Positions 44,749 to 56,782 are shown, counted from the first letter of the stretch. The stretch is 64,000 nucleotides of DNA from Hygrocybe punicea (GCA_963556145.1 OY744463.1:806001-870000); one strand, 5' to 3'. Numbers and translations: made by a program. Notes: generated by a model not told the origin, from the letters alone.

Positions 44749-46100
44749 TTAAAACGCTATTTCATTGCTATGGTGATCAGCAAACTTGTTAACATAATAA
44801 GACTGGAATGTGCTTAGGGAATTGTGGCAACGAAAACGGGAGGGTAAGGGATCACGGCCATATTCACCAATCAAATGGGCACCACGCAGGATGGTATCCA
44901 GGTGTACCACAGAGGTTACACGTTTGCCCCTCACCATCTCTGGTGAAACCACCCACATGCCTGTTAGATTGCAAGGTTGTACATCCCGTGGAATGAACCA
45001 CTCAACGAGGGCACACTGATGGTGCCTCCCTGCATAGTGAAAGTCAAAAAACAATCGCACACAGGCAACGTGCAGGCCCTGAAACCCTGGCAAATCTGGA
45101 TCCTTGTTGATAAAAACTGTGTTGTACCGTCCTGGGCCATTGAACCAGGTAGGAGTTGCCCGAATCTGTTCGCGGTGCATCCCTCTAATACCAGATATAT
45201 CACTGGGAGCATAATAAATGGCAGTGGCGGAATGATAGATACGTATGCGACCTTGGAAGTGCAGGCAGTTTGCAAGAGGAATATCGGTCCCCAGTACGGG
45301 AGAATTAGGGTTTACAACATTGTGAAGATATCGTCGAATGTGTTCATGAAGTCGCGGCTGTTGCACTGATTGCATTAAAGTCGGGGTGTGACGGGAATAG
45401 CCTTGCGCTGTTGAACTAATTCAGAGGTAGAACCTACGCAGCAGCTAATAATCTAATGTACCTGGTGTTTTGGCCAGCTCTACACAGCCATCAAATCTCT
45501 CACCATCCATAGGGCCCTCATCCGCATCAGCATCATTAGGCTCAGCGACGGCTGGTTCAGGCTCAGGTGGAGGTAGGCCTGTGCATGGACCTTCGAGCAT
45601 GCCTCGTGCCTTGAAATCCACAAGCGTGGCAGCAAGTTTATCGAGTCGTTGATTTATTAGCAGCATCTGGCCAAGGGCCTTCCATCGGCTTGATCATCGC
45701 CATGGTTGCTTGACAGCTTTGATGTGCTTTGACTCTGTTATGGAAGAACAGAGACCATTTGGAGCACCAAAAAGTTGGATAGATCGATGGTAATGAATAA
45801 GTGAACGTTGTCGTGGCACCAAGAAGTCATCTCGGACCCCAGTTGTAATGAAAATGTGCCGGTCACGGTAGAAATTGGAGAGGGAAGTGTTGATGGAACG
45901 CAGAGTGTCTTCATCAATGACAGAGCGCTGCACCAAGTAACAAAAATCTAAAAGGGCCCTCATGGCTTGCACCATTTGTTCAGGCACATAGCCGACAATG
46001 GCTGGGAGAAAAACCTGAATCCAATAATAAGTATCGCTCCACGTTTAGTCATTCAGGAACATACCTTCATTAGAGCCTTGGAGTCGTCTCCTGTCCATTG
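44749..46100 (-). pseudogene. Plavaka transposase, C-terminal fragment, copy 2
   Basis: Starts inside the gene at about 46100 with FKQWTGDDSKALMK, continues with MVQAMRALLDFCYLVQRSVI, the DRHIFITTGVRDDF block and NGLCSSITESKHIKAVK (45990-45700), an acidic spacer, and the C-terminal block with IYHSATAIYYAPSDISGI, FFDFHYAG and VHLDTILRGAHLI, to the stop at 44749. It belongs to a different Plavaka lineage from copies 1 and 3. The N-terminal half and the zinc finger are missing, so it cannot be functional. Confidence 0.8.
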
Positions 46101-46194
46101 TTTGAAGATGGGAAAAAATTGGTATGTTTTCTAATCAAATATTTGTTTTGCGGTGACAATATTTTGAATGATTGCATAACAGCTTTTTCAATTG

Positions 46195-46688
46195 GACGTC
46201 ATCACGTACACCTTGTCAACCCACTACAAGGAGATCAGAAATGCCACCCAGGCAGCGCAGGCCAAAAAACCCATCGGCGCCTTGACTCTCTCCATTCAAG
46301 CGGTAAACTTGATCCTTTTGTAGTCTTGTCACTTCTTTATTCATTGTTTGGTTGGCAGGCTCTTCGGGCATTTACGTACTGGTTAACAGGTGAAGAGAAG
46401 GTGCCAGCCAGCAAGCTTGGCCATTTCTCCCATGAAAACTATGGTGATCGGGAAGTAATTGGTCTCAATGGCAATGTCAAGCATGAGAAACGTGCTTCGG
46501 CACTTCTCCCCACTATCGAGCAATTGAAAGAAAAACACTGGGACGCCATCACCGACTTGGCCAAGCAATTCGCTTTTGAACACAAGCGTGGTCCGATGGT
46601 TGAGACTATCGAGAGCGAGGGCGAAGAATTTGTACTCTGTCAATCCGACACTGACTCTGACGAGGCAGCTGAGGCCTGCCGGGCGTGA
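46195..46688 (+). pseudogene. 3' part of an unrecognised fungal gene
   Basis: After an acceptor at about 46194 the frame LFQLDVITYTLSTHYKEIRN runs to a GTAAAC donor (46302), is spliced at about 46360 into ALRAFTYWLTGEEKVP and continues to TGA at 46688. The product ends in an acidic tail. Motifs such as AKKPIGALTLSIQAALRAF and FSHENYGD resemble a protein family seen in mushrooms, but I cannot name it. The 5' part is missing at the junction with the Plavaka fragment. Confidence 0.5.
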
Positions 46689-47707
46689 CATTCAAGAAGG
46701 CGGTACTGACTCGGAAATCAAGTGCTTGCCAGGTTTTTTATAGTTAATCATTCTCATTTGATACATTGTTACGGCTGTGGTTGAAATATACTGAATTTTG
46801 CTTCCTCCCGGTCACCCTGCAAAGCAAAACCTGAACCCTCCCAGTTCAAAGACTATTATTAAGTTGAAGTACTTTTCAAAAAGTCATTTCACTTTTGGTG
46901 TCTTTTGCATCTTATGATAAGCCCCCAGTTCTTAAATTAGTGGACCCACCCCGCTCATTTAAGCACCGGGGGCTTAATGCTTTTCATTCTTATTGCGCTT
47001 ATATAAGTTGATAAGTTCGAAAAAGCAAATATGTAACTTTACTGATGAATGCAGTGAATCTTAGACTCACCACTTACACTGGCGATGACCCAAACGACAT
47101 CACTACCGTGACCCTCATGCATGTGGTCCGGGTCCGAGTCATGGTGCAAATCCATAGTAGTTGCGTGAATTTAAAAAAGAAAATTGAGATCAACAAATAG
47201 GAGAGTGCGTCTATGTTTACACAGGATACACAGCCAGTTGAGCTGCGCTGAACTTAAGCTAGTTTACAGGGCAAAAATAATTGAGCCAGTGGCATGTTAA
47301 GCTTGGGATCAATTCATTGAGGGACTGAGTCCTAAACTGAACTTACAGCTGTTTTTAGTGAACATACTCGTGTTTTCTTGGCTTGGACTTGAGATGTGTG
47401 ATTACAGAGCAAGAGGGAGAAACTAGGGATAGAGTGCTAGTGATAGTGTGATCTCTAGTCCAAAAAGGTTTTTGGGGGAAATTGAGAGATGAGGAAATGG
47501 GTGCTAGAATGAGAGAGAGAGTCCTACATTTACTCGAAACCTGATCTGGGTTGTGCTGAACAGGTGGAGACAATCTGCCCAAGAAGAGACGACGGAGGAG
47601 ACTGATGAAAGGTGAGCCTGAAGGAAAACCCAGAAGCAAAAACCTAAAGACAGGAAGATCATAAAACAAGGAGCGGAAATAATAGAAAAACTAAGATGTA
47701 AAGAAGT
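46689..47707. other. Non-coding stretch with a short palindrome
   Basis: At 46918-46980 an imperfect inverted repeat (AAGCCCCCAGTTCTTAAAT / ATTTAAGCACCGGGGGCTT) forms a hairpin of about 60 bases, like a remnant of a small TIR element. 47055-47228 is the end of duplication copy B. No gene was seen to 47707. Confidence 0.45.
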
Positions 47708-48820
47708 TTAGGACAAAGGACGGCGAGAAACCTTGTGAGAGTCTGCAACTACCGATAGGGGAGAGAGGAGCTCGGTGTAAAGCGGAGCTATCTGCTCCAA
47801 GTCTCTCCAATAACGTAAAAAGGCATCCGATGACCAACAACCTAGCATGCGCACTACGTCGGAGGGAACCCCACGCAGGAGGAGTTCTGTTGTACCGCCG
47901 ATACAAAAACAATGACCCAAAAATCTCAGTAGCTGCATATCAGACCATATTTCATTGCAACACGCAAGGAACTTTCGAATGGATAGGGCTAGGTGACCTG
48001 AAGGAGTGTTGTAAGCAAACAGTGGGAAATGCGAAGGGATATGGTTGATCGCGAGATGGTTGTCAAGTGTGGATATGGGATCTGTCACCCCCGACTGCCG
48101 GCAAATAAATATGTCGGCACCTTTTGAGCACTTGACCTTGTCCCAAGGCAGATGGAGCTTCCTTGAGCACAATGTAGAAGAAGGGGGGTTGAGATCAGAA
48201 ACCAATGGAAAAAGGGAAGGATTGTGGCAAGACTCCTTTGTTGGGAGGATGTCACCTAGATGACATTGACACCAAAAGGCTGATGTAGCGGCAGCGAAAA
48301 TGGCTGAGTCGAATGGATCAGAAAGATGGAGCTTTGAATGTAAAGCTACCATCATTTTGTGAGTGATCGGAGGATGAGGTGGGCGTTTCGATGAACTAGG
48401 AGTGAGGTTGTTGACACCATGGAGAACATAAGAGAGGTGGACGTTGCCTGTGTAGGGAACATCATTGATGATGTGCCAGGCCCGAACCCCAGAGAGGTCA
48501 TTGCGGATAGCCGACCCACTATGAACACTGGATGAAGCAGCTGTGAAGGAACAAAGGAGGGCCTCTGAAGCAGGCAAATGTTGTGTGCGGGGAATTGAAT
48601 TCAATGAGCAAAATTCAATAAACCTGGAGACCCTGCCAAGGTAGTTCTTGCGTTTCGAAGCCGCCCAAGCATGGTTAATAGGATGATCAACTGAAGGAGA
48701 AGTAGTTGGCCTGGAAGGAATTGTGGAAGAGGGGACCGCAACAGAGGATGCTAGAAAGGAGGAGATGGAGGAAGCGATGAGTGATGCCATGAATGTGAGG
48801 GTAGGCTCATTGACAGGCAT
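47708..48820 (-). pseudogene. Tyrosine recombinase of the YR retrotransposon, catalytically broken
   Basis: 370 residues, open. It shows the N-terminal SAM-like region (AASKRKNYLGRVSRFIEFC) and a catalytic domain ending GGTTELLLRGVPSDVVR and FLRYWR, which supplies the nucleophile Tyr. The family normally has Arg in CRLG and HxxR. Here CQCHLGDILP has His for the first Arg, HCFCIGG has Cys in place of the second, and GCWSSDAF has Cys for Arg. All are the change expected from CpG deamination. The enzyme would integrate circular cDNA but should be inactive as written. Confidence 0.75.
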
Positions 48821-48979
48821 TAAAGAGATGGTACAGAGTAAGAAGACTTAAAGAGGAATAAAGGCGCAAGTAATCAGGCCACAAATGAGAACACAGATCA
48901 ATTTTATTGGTAATAGTTGTTCACAGTCAAAGGGAATTGTACGATGTATACATGTAGAGTGAGAACGTAAAATTTTTAT

Positions 48980-51019
48980 TTATGTGGCAGTAGCGGGCTT
49001 GATGAAAGGGCGAAGAAAGCCTGGAATATTAGGTAGGCTACATACTTGATTGGACCAGGGAGGAAAAACACCTGTCGATATGCCATCTGCAAGGTTATCC
49101 GCTGAGGAGACCCAGGTGATGTCGAACCAGATGTCAAACTCATGAAAGAGGAGGAGTATATGGTGAAGGATATTGTTCTGGTGAGGGTTTCGAGAGAGGC
49201 CAGCTTTGAATGCGCCAACGACGCTGGAATTGTCTGAATGTAATGAAAATGTGAGAGAACGGCCGATATTTGCAATGATCGATAAAAGAGTGAGGTAGAC
49301 CACGATGATCTCGGCCCAACCAATATCACGACCCTCGCATTTCCAGCCTGGGATAAAGCGCCAAGCGAACCAATGACCATCCCAAACGAGGCCGATGCCC
49401 CGTGATGAGGAGGCATCCACAAAAATGACAGAAGAACTGGGAGCAGGGCGAGGAGAGATTGTCATACTGCACCAAGCTTGAGAGAGCTGCACGTGCCACC
49501 AAGAAATGTCAGCAAGGGTGTCGGAGGGAATGTGGAGCTTGATGAAAGGGGAGGGCCAAGACGCAAACACAGACAGAAACAGGTAAAGTGAAGGGAGATG
49601 GGTATGACTAGCAAGGAAAATGATGGAGCAGTGGTTCAATGAGCCGACAACAGATTTGCATTCTTTTCAAGTGACAGAGGCTCCCAGAAGCCAAATGCTA
49701 AGTTTCTTCAGAAACTTCGTGCACTTGGAATCGGGAATGGAGACCAATTTATCTGTCAGGTTCCAGCAGAAGCCGATATAGTTGAAATAGAAGGTGAAAG
49801 GAAGGCATTTTCTTGGCTTCTTCAACTACGGCCAACCTAGATCATCCGCAACTTCCCAAATGAGAGACTCATCATATGAGTACGACCAAGGACCTCTGCA
49901 GGACGGAAAGAGTGGGAAGCGCCAGAATGTGAAGTCATCTGCCAATTTTAAAATGTCATCGACTTTTTTGAAGATGTAAATATAAACGATACCATCTGAA
50001 CAACAACCAAAGATTCCTGACGAACTAGAGCAGCCGAAACAACAACAATGATCCATGTGGATCTGATCACGCCAGGAAATGCACACATGCAAACGATCCT
50101 TGGGGGCCACAGGCATGCGGCGATGGGTGGCTTCAACGTCGAAAACTGCAACTTGACAGCCGTTGGGAGCGTTAAGGACGCAGACAAAACAGTTGATGAA
50201 GCTGCCCCAGTCGCAAACGAACGTGGTAGGGTCGATTTCAGAGTTTATGGATGATGTTAAGGGATCGTTACGAGGGTAAGAGTGGTCCTGAATAAGGTGG
50301 GGTTTTTCAGGTTTATCAAAACAGATACAGAGAGGGGCGGTGCGATAAGGTCCGAACAGCGAGAAGAATTTTTCAGGGGTGTAACCATGGGAATATCTCC
50401 CTGCAGACATTTCTTTTAGGATATATTCATCAATTATGGAAGGGTTATTGAGAGCGGACTTGTGATTGTTTGGGTGAAAGACTTTCGGAATAGAAGAAGA
50501 GACTCCGAGGTGAAAACTGAAATGTAAACCTTCAGGGATATCATGAAATTGATCCCAAACACCAGCAGCAGAAAGAAGACTGGACCATCTATCGGGAATA
50601 AGGGGAGTAACAATCGGGAAATATTTAGACCTGAGGGTGGGATTGCGCATTATGCTCAGAAGAGCCGCAGACAGAACAGATGTGTGAGTAGAGACATGAC
50701 TTGGCGAAAGAGCAACCGAGGTGACCGTTGAAGTGGAAACAAACTTGGATGTCCTCAGGAGCCTTCCAGTAGCCGTCGTCACCTTTGGTAAGGAAACCGT
50801 TGGGATTGGGGCATTTACGGCCACTATGGGACACAGAGAGGCACACAAAGCAGAGGGTGGTGATGTCAGGATTTTTAGGGATGGAGGATGACGCGGATGA
50901 GCATTTGGAACCACTGGAACCACTGGGAATCGAGGTATGGCCGCGAGATTGACCGGCCGGCAAGGCCTTTGATGCACCAGACGGTTGGGGACGAAACAAG
51001 GACGCACACGACGATTCAC
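48980..51019 (-). pseudogene. Reverse transcriptase and RNase H of the YR retrotransposon
   Basis: The RT part shows APLCICFDKPEK, LIQDHSYPRNDPLTSSIN, AVFDVEATHRR and a catalytic LADDF. It continues in one frame through stops TAG (49828-49826) and TGA (49669-49667) into a connection region and the RNase H-like domain (SSVIFVDASSSRGIGLVWDG, HSDNSSVVGAF, SSADNLADGIS). Two nonsense codons make it a pseudogene. The frame overlaps the end of the gag-like frame. Confidence 0.78.
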
Positions 51020-53024
51020 TAAAATTCCGCATCATATTTGAGAATTGGAGAGCGCGGTCATGATTCACAATATGGTACCAAAGTTGTGAGTGGAAGATGG
51101 CTGGGGAGAAAGTATTTGAGCGCTGAATGAACGCTTGGTGTATACGAGAGTCGTAAATGACGTAAAGGCAGAATAAATCTGCAAAGTCAGACCAAGAAGT
51201 AATGAAGCAAAAATGCATGCGGAAAGCATCCGCAATCAACTTCTTCTCCGGGGAGTTAGGGTAGATCTTGATAAGGTCGCAAAGATGTGGCCAGGCTTCC
51301 CAGAAGTCGGAGAGGGAGATTTGTAACTCGCTGGAAGAGTCAAGGGAGGACTGCTGAATTTGCAAACGACCACCATCACCAACCATGAGAGTTTCATTGC
51401 TCAAGGAGCTCGAAAAGAGAGAGGCACGGCATCTGGAATTTGAGAGGAGGTGAAGCGGAATATGCTTGCACCAGCCTTGCTCCAAATTTTTTACAATATT
51501 TGGAGGATAGAGGATGTGATTCGGATCAAGTTGGGTATCCGTAGATGCAAGAGTGTGGAAGCCGAGAACAGCAGCCACGGGAGAGTGGGTGCCCAGCAGC
51601 GTGAACTGGCCAGGGTGGTCTGAACAAGAAGAATGAGAAAGGGAGCTCGGAGACACGAAAAGTGTGAATGAGAGCAAGTTAAAAACGCAAAGGAACTGCA
51701 TACAAGATCAAATTGGAACAAATCAAAGGGGGGACTGCAAGAAAACTGCGGTGTCTGCAAGGGAACTGCAGGTGAGACATGGAGAAGATGCCTAGCGAGA
51801 AATATGAGCGCATATAGCCACCTATGAAAGCAAAAATTTTGATATAGGCCGCTTAGTGGCGATAAAAATTGGAATGAATTGGAACAAACAGGATGGTCGA
51901 GCAGTACCGGAGAAATGGAAGGGGCTCACCTGAAGAATCTAAGGCCAAATCGGAAAAGGGGGCTGGGGCCGTCGAAGGTGCTGGGGCCATTAAAGGAGCT
52001 GCAGCAATGGGGACCTTGAGGAGCCGCAAGATGTCGGTGGTGTCGGGAACAAGGCCATTCTTCATCGAGTCGATAGCCAATGAAACAGTGGACAAAAGGG
52101 TAGAGGCCACGAACGGGTCGATGGGAGGGGAGAAAGCGGAATGGGAAGAAGGGCCAGCCGGATGAGGGGGAGAAAGGGCATGAAAAGGTAACGAGGGGCC
52201 TGGGGCTTGGACCATATGGGAGTGTGGGAGAGCTATTATGTGGAGGACCGGAAGGAGGTAACAAAGGGTCTGAAGGGCCAAGGCCCATGGGTCTAGAGGG
52301 ATCAAGTAACGGAGTAGGAAGAACAGCAGGAAGGGGAAGGAGAGAAAGCGGGGTAGAAGGAAGAGTAGCGGTAGAAGGAAGAACAGCGGTAGAAGGACGA
52401 GTGGTAGCGGTACTAAAAGGAGGAACAGTGGTAGAAGGACGAATGGAAGCGGTACTAAAAGAAAGCGAAGGAAATGCAGAGGGAACAGTAGAAGAAGAAG
52501 GGACTGGAATATCAGAGGGAACAGTAAAAGAAGGGACCGGAATATTGGATGGGAGAATGGGGCCGAGATGGCTTGAGGAGATGTCAGTCAGAAGACCTAG
52601 AACGGGCTGACGAGGTGGGATTGTTATGCGAGGGGGGCCAGAGAAGGAAGAGGTAGAAGGGAGGAAAGCCAACGACGATTGAGGTGCCTTCCCTTTCGCC
52701 ACATGGGTCAACCTAGAGGAAGGGATCGTGGGTTTTGCAGGACCTTTACGAGCTCTTTTTTGCCGGGGGTGCTCCTGGGAGGGTCAGGGTGTCGTCCTCA
52801 ATAGGGTCTGGAGTAGGGATGTGACCAGAACCGTGAACACGACAAGGCAGTGACAGAGGCAGATTTCTGATGTATTGATCGATCACATCCAAATCGAGTC
52901 CATCTGGATCTGCTTCCATGTGACCTGGCGAGGATCTGCCAGTAACGGTGGCTGCAGGGGAAGAGGGAGTAGGGGTGAGGGATGGAAGGGGGCAGAGCTC
53001 AACAGCTGGAACCGTGATCGACAT
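50625..53024 (-). pseudogene. Gag-like protein of the YR retrotransposon
   Basis: ATG 53024 (MSITVPAVEL). The first part ends APPAKKSS at a run of six A residues near 52757; with one more A the frame would continue as KRARKGPAKP, so this is a one-base deletion. A long Ser/Pro/Thr-rich spacer follows (52700-51930). The C-terminal part (51700-50625) carries a Cys/His module VCFHFNGHLGC ... CLYSHICSVCGSSEH, typical of the nucleic-acid binding end of these Gag proteins. Confidence 0.6.
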
Positions 53025-53115
53025 GAGACCGGGAGAAAGGCCAGGAACGACGAGGACAGCGAGACAAAAAACCCGAGAGACGATAGATCTGGATGAGAGG
53101 GGAGCATCATGATAG

Positions 53116-55432
53116 TGTAGTGGTAGTGCCTGTCCTGTCACGTGACTGATTCCCATGGTTTGTCGTAGTCAGTAGTTGATCCGATGTGGTAGATAGATCC
53201 CATCCTAGTCTTTCCGTGCTTTCCAGCAAGACTTCCTCGGAGAGTCCCACAGCAGCCTCCGACCATCTCCAACGTGGTGATGAGAGCGGCTTCGAACCCT
53301 GCCAGTGAATCTCTGTGATTTCCAAGCTTTTCCATCTTTTCCTGGCCCTTTCAGCACTTTTTCGAGCCCCAGAACATTTCTGCACATTGAATACCAAGAA
53401 CCGAGCCCATTATCGTCCAAGAACCGAGAACTTTCAGAACTTCGAGCACCGAGAACCGAGTACCGAGAACTTTCAGAACCCGAGCACCGAGAACCGAGAA
53501 CTGAGCACTGAGAACTTTTCACATTTTATTTCGCCATGACAAACAAAAGGAAAACAACAAAAAAATCTTCAACTGCTAGTGTTACAGACCAACGTGAATC
53601 TACACCCATCACTTCGGGTTCCCAGTTTCAAGATGGCGCAATCGTGCGCATTACAGACATAGAAAAGCTCATGTCATCAGTCCTCGAAAAAGGCAGAGCC
53701 GAGGGCATCGCAGAAGAACGTGCTTGCTGGGAGCGTTCTACAGCACCCACCGGTGTCCGCGCATCCACCCAGTTAGCCCCACCACCCACCAGCAATTCTG
53801 TGTCAGTGCAGACAGACGCGATGCCAACAAGGGCTTCTGCATCAGCCCAAACAGAGCCGTATACCCTCATATACACACAACATCAATTGCCGGCCAACGG
53901 CACCTCCGTGTCGACCCAAACGGCACTCCCCTACACCGCTACAACAACTGCAATTCCAGCGGCACCATCCCGCGCCTCTGTAGCAACCCAGACGCAAACG
54001 GCATCCATATACGTGTCCGCCTCGACGCAAACGACGCCAGCCACCATTTCCATGGCAACCCCACATCAATCACCTACCACCACCTCCGCGTCAAGCCAAA
54101 CGGCCCCACCCACCTGCACGTCCATGTCAGTGCAGATGAACGAGCCCCCACCAGACCCAAGCACATCAGAAACGATGACGATCATGCCAGATTGCGCCAC
54201 GTCATCGTCGAGCACCCAAACGGCCCCATCCTCACCTGAAAATGCGCCCCGGCACACCCCAACACACCACACACCCGCGTTGACCCCAGATCCACCAGCC
54301 CCGCCAAAGACTGCATCTGTACACGCGTCTGACCGCAATTCCAACGTGCTGGCGCCAGTACCCAACCAGTTTATGCCCCCACAGGCCCAAAATCCCGTGC
54401 CCGTGCCACAAAATGCGCCCAGACGTGCCCCAGACCCCGTTTTTCCCCCAGGTTTATACCCACATGCGCCCACGTCAGCCCGGAACCACAACGTCGCCAT
54501 CCAGATGCCGCAACTGTGGACACCGAGGCCCAACGACGTCGAAACGAGCGGAGACGCTGACACGAGGCCCGAAGAGCCAGAGACAATGGGAGACAACGGG
54601 AGAAGCGAGGAAACGGGGACGACGAGGACTGAGAAGAGCAGGGAATGCGAGAAGGTGTGCCGAGACGAGGCAACCCAACGAGAGGCCGCAAACGGCCCTG
54701 TTCATGTGCCCAACCCTACCCCAATGTGCATACCGACTCCCACGTTAGCTCCCGCGCGATTCAATTGGGCTGAAGATGCCACAGCCATCCCCATCCACGC
54801 CACTTTTCCAACGCGAGCCCCACGCGACCTTTCGGCTCTCCGATCCCATGCTACTAGGCAACATTTTTTCACTTTACAGCACCGTGCCCGACGGTCCAAC
54901 GGCCGACGTCCCTGACATGCTTTTGTCACCCCCATTGGTCCCATCTGGTCTAGGAGCCACCCGTGAGGCATTGGGCCTGGCCGGCCAATCATCACACGAC
55001 CCTTCGTACCCACCAGCTCAAAACCGATGAACCCAACGATTCTCCATTGGGATCGTGACCCCTGCCTCCGTGAGTTGAGTCAAGCTCTTGTAGCTTTGGG
55101 TTGGACAAGGCCTAGGTAGAGTTGAGCTTTCTGTCTGGACTGATTTTTGTTTTTGTTTTCTCTCTTTCTTGTGTCTGTTCCTCTCTTTTCTCACCCCTTT
55201 CCCTGCTTTTCTTTTTGCTTTTCTCTCTTTGGCTAGCGATGAGGGCATCACTACAAGAGGGGGGGCACTTGTAGTGGTAGTGCCTGTCCTGTCACGTGAC
55301 TGATTCCCACGGTTTGTCGTAGTCAGTAGCTGATTTGATGTGGTAGATAGATCCCATCCTAGTCTTTCCATGCTTTCCAGCAAGACTCCCTCGGAGAGTC
55401 CCACAGCAGCCTCCAACCCTCTCCAACGGTGC
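53116..55432 (+). mobile_element. Small LTR element with a gag-like frame
   Basis: Direct repeats of about 160 bp at 53116-53276 and 55270-55432 start TGTAGTGGTAGTGCC and contain TCACGTGACTGATTCCCA. A polypurine tract (AAGAGGGGGGGCAC, 55253-55268) directly precedes the right copy, and a sequence like a Met-tRNA primer-binding site (TGGTGATGAGAGCGGCTTCG) follows the left copy, so the orientation is plus. The interior of about 2 kb holds one frame (53536-54915) and no polymerase. Repeats differ at about ten sites. Target duplication was not found. Confidence 0.65.
53536..54915 (+). CDS. Gag-like protein with repeated S-x-Q-T motifs
   Basis: 459 codons, open. The N-terminus is basic (MTNKRKTTKKSS) with a helical segment (ITDIEKLMSSVLEKGRAEGI). 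A Ser/Thr/Pro-rich region then carries about nine repeats of S-[VAT]-S/T-x-Q-T (SVSVQTDA, SASAQTEP, SVSTQTAL, SVATQTQT, SASTQTTP and so on, residues about 85-235). The C-terminal part is charged. Beyond the stop, another frame near 55030-55090 reads LHWDRDPCLRELSQALVALG, a plausible original C-terminus, so a frameshift near 54850 may have shortened it. The position matches gag of an LTR element. No zinc knuckle. Confidence 0.55.
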   Translation: MTNKRKTTKKSSTASVTDQRESTPITSGSQFQDGAIVRITDIEKLMSSVLEKGRAEGIAEERACWERSTAPTGVRASTQLAPPPTSNSVSVQTDAMPTRASASAQTEPYTLIYTQHQLPANGTSVSTQTALPYTATTTAIPAAPSRASVATQTQTASIYVSASTQTTPATISMATPHQSPTTTSASSQTAPPTCTSMSVQMNEPPPDPSTSETMTIMPDCATSSSSTQTAPSSPENAPRHTPTHHTPALTPDPPAPPKTASVHASDRNSNVLAPVPNQFMPPQAQNPVPVPQNAPRRAPDPVFPPGLYPHAPTSARNHNVAIQMPQLWTPRPNDVETSGDADTRPEEPETMGDNGRSEETGTTRTEKSRECEKVCRDEATQREAANGPVHVPNPTPMCIPTPTLAPARFNWAEDATAIPIHATFPTRAPRDLSALRSHATRQHFFTLQHRARRSNGRRP

Positions 55433-55570
55433 CTGATCTGGGGAGAAAGATGACGACCCAGATCAGGTCACTGCTTTATAAAGGCAGCTCGCGGAGTTTA
55501 GATGTCACGCCACAACATGAGTCCGTGCACTCCTCACATGTTCTGAGTGCGCCAAGGCAGAGCTCACGCG
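55433..55570. other. Short non-coding gap
   Basis: Contains an imperfect hairpin CTGATCTGGG / CCCAGATCAG at 55434-55466. No gene seen. Confidence 0.4.
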
Positions 55571-55619
55571 GAATTTTGTTGTATAAGGAAATTCAGACTT
55601 AGAATAAATTTCAGCCTTC

Positions 55620-56450
55620 ATGTACAGTCGTGATGTCAAGCTTGCAGCCATTCAGCTGTTTGAGCATGGGCAGATTCCCCTCAATGACATTCTTTTATGC
55701 TGTAACTTCTCTTAATTCTTTCGCATCTTGAGGCTCTGGCACATTACTGGCAACATTGTCCAGGATCAATATCAATGACGTGGTCATGTCCATGACCTCA
55801 ACCATGACGATGTCCAATATCTCTTCCAGCTCATTCATGAAAACCCAGATTATTTCCTCGACAAACTTCTCCATCTTCTCAAGACAAATCATTTCATTTC
55901 TGTACACTACACAACAATACACCAGGAACTCATTCGTGCTGGTGCCAGCCACAAGCAGCTCCAACGCATTGCCCTTGAGCACAATAAACCTATGCATGCT
56001 AAATTCATTGGTCACATGGCACAATTCAGTCCCAATGAACTCGGCTTCATTGATGAAGTTTCAAAGGATGAATGGATGGTTGGCAGGTGATATGGGGGCT
56101 CCAAATGAGGCACTTGGGCTTGCAAATGCCAGCCTTTTGTTCATGGCTGATGCACCTCCACCGTTGGAGTTCTCACTGTCGATGGGTTTGTTTCGGGCAC
56201 AGCAGTTGAAGGATCGTTGACAAAGGTAGCATTCTTGCATTGGTTGGAGTTCTCGGTGGTGTGTTCTCGTTTCTTAGGTGTTGGGACATTTCTAACCATA
56301 TGTTTCTCTTGTAGATGCCCCTGTGCACCCCATATCTAGGCCCACTAAGTGTTCTTGTGCTCGGCAATGCCAGGATCCACCACAACAATGAGATCCTTGC
56401 ACTTGCCAATTGCTTTGGTATCCACATTGAATACTTGCCACCATATGCAC
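55620..56450 (+). pseudogene. Tc1/mariner-like transposase, decayed
   Basis: Starts MYSRDVKLAAIQLFEHGQIP with the helix-turn-helix region, continues ILRLWHITGNIV, PDYFLDKLLHLLKTNHFIS, IHQELIRAGASHKQLQRIA, LGFIDEVSKDEW (containing the first catalytic Asp), TVDGFVSGTAVEGSLTK, an intron near 56290, then GPLSVLVLGNARIHHNNEI and IEYLPPYAQ. Several stops interrupt it (for example after NFS near 55712 and after VGR near 56080). The second catalytic Asp of the VLVMDNARIHH motif is Gly here, and the end with the third acidic residue is missing. Inactive. Confidence 0.75.
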
Positions 56451-56782
56451 AAGGACTACTACAGTGCTATGCAGGGGGACAGGATCCTTTATGATATGTA
56501 CGAAGTTCTTGACATTGTAACTCTGGAGGATGCAAGTGGCTACATCATGCATGCAGGGTATTTTTAGTTTTTCTTTCACTACCATTCTTGTGTACATGTC
56601 CATATACATGTATGTTTTTTTGTCTGTACACAGTCAAATGTTGTTTGTGCCCTGGAAAGATGGTTATTGAGCTACGTGAACAATATGGACCAACTACTGA
56701 CTATGTGACAACATGAAAAAAAGACTATGCAATGATGTCCAAAAGCTATGCGACTATGTGATGATGTCCGAAAGCTACATGA

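Larger units (their letters stand above)
42845..47228. repeat. Segmental duplication, copy B
   Basis: Counterpart of 1760-4719. Matching parts are 42845-44570 and 47055-47228, interrupted by about 2.5 kb of Plavaka and other debris. Copy B keeps about 220 bases (43560-43780) that copy A lacks. Confidence 0.85.
47708..53024 (-). mobile_element. Tyrosine-recombinase retrotransposon (DIRS/Ngaro-like), decayed
   Basis: On the minus strand the order is gag-like protein, reverse transcriptase with RNase H, then tyrosine recombinase, and there is no integrase or LTR. That order defines the YR retrotransposons. All three genes carry lesions. The characteristic split or inverted terminal repeats were not located. 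Confidence 0.75.

Noticed and set aside
52224..52610. 128-codon plus-strand frame
   Set aside because: Mirror of the Ser/Pro/Thr-rich gag spacer of the YR element on the minus strand.
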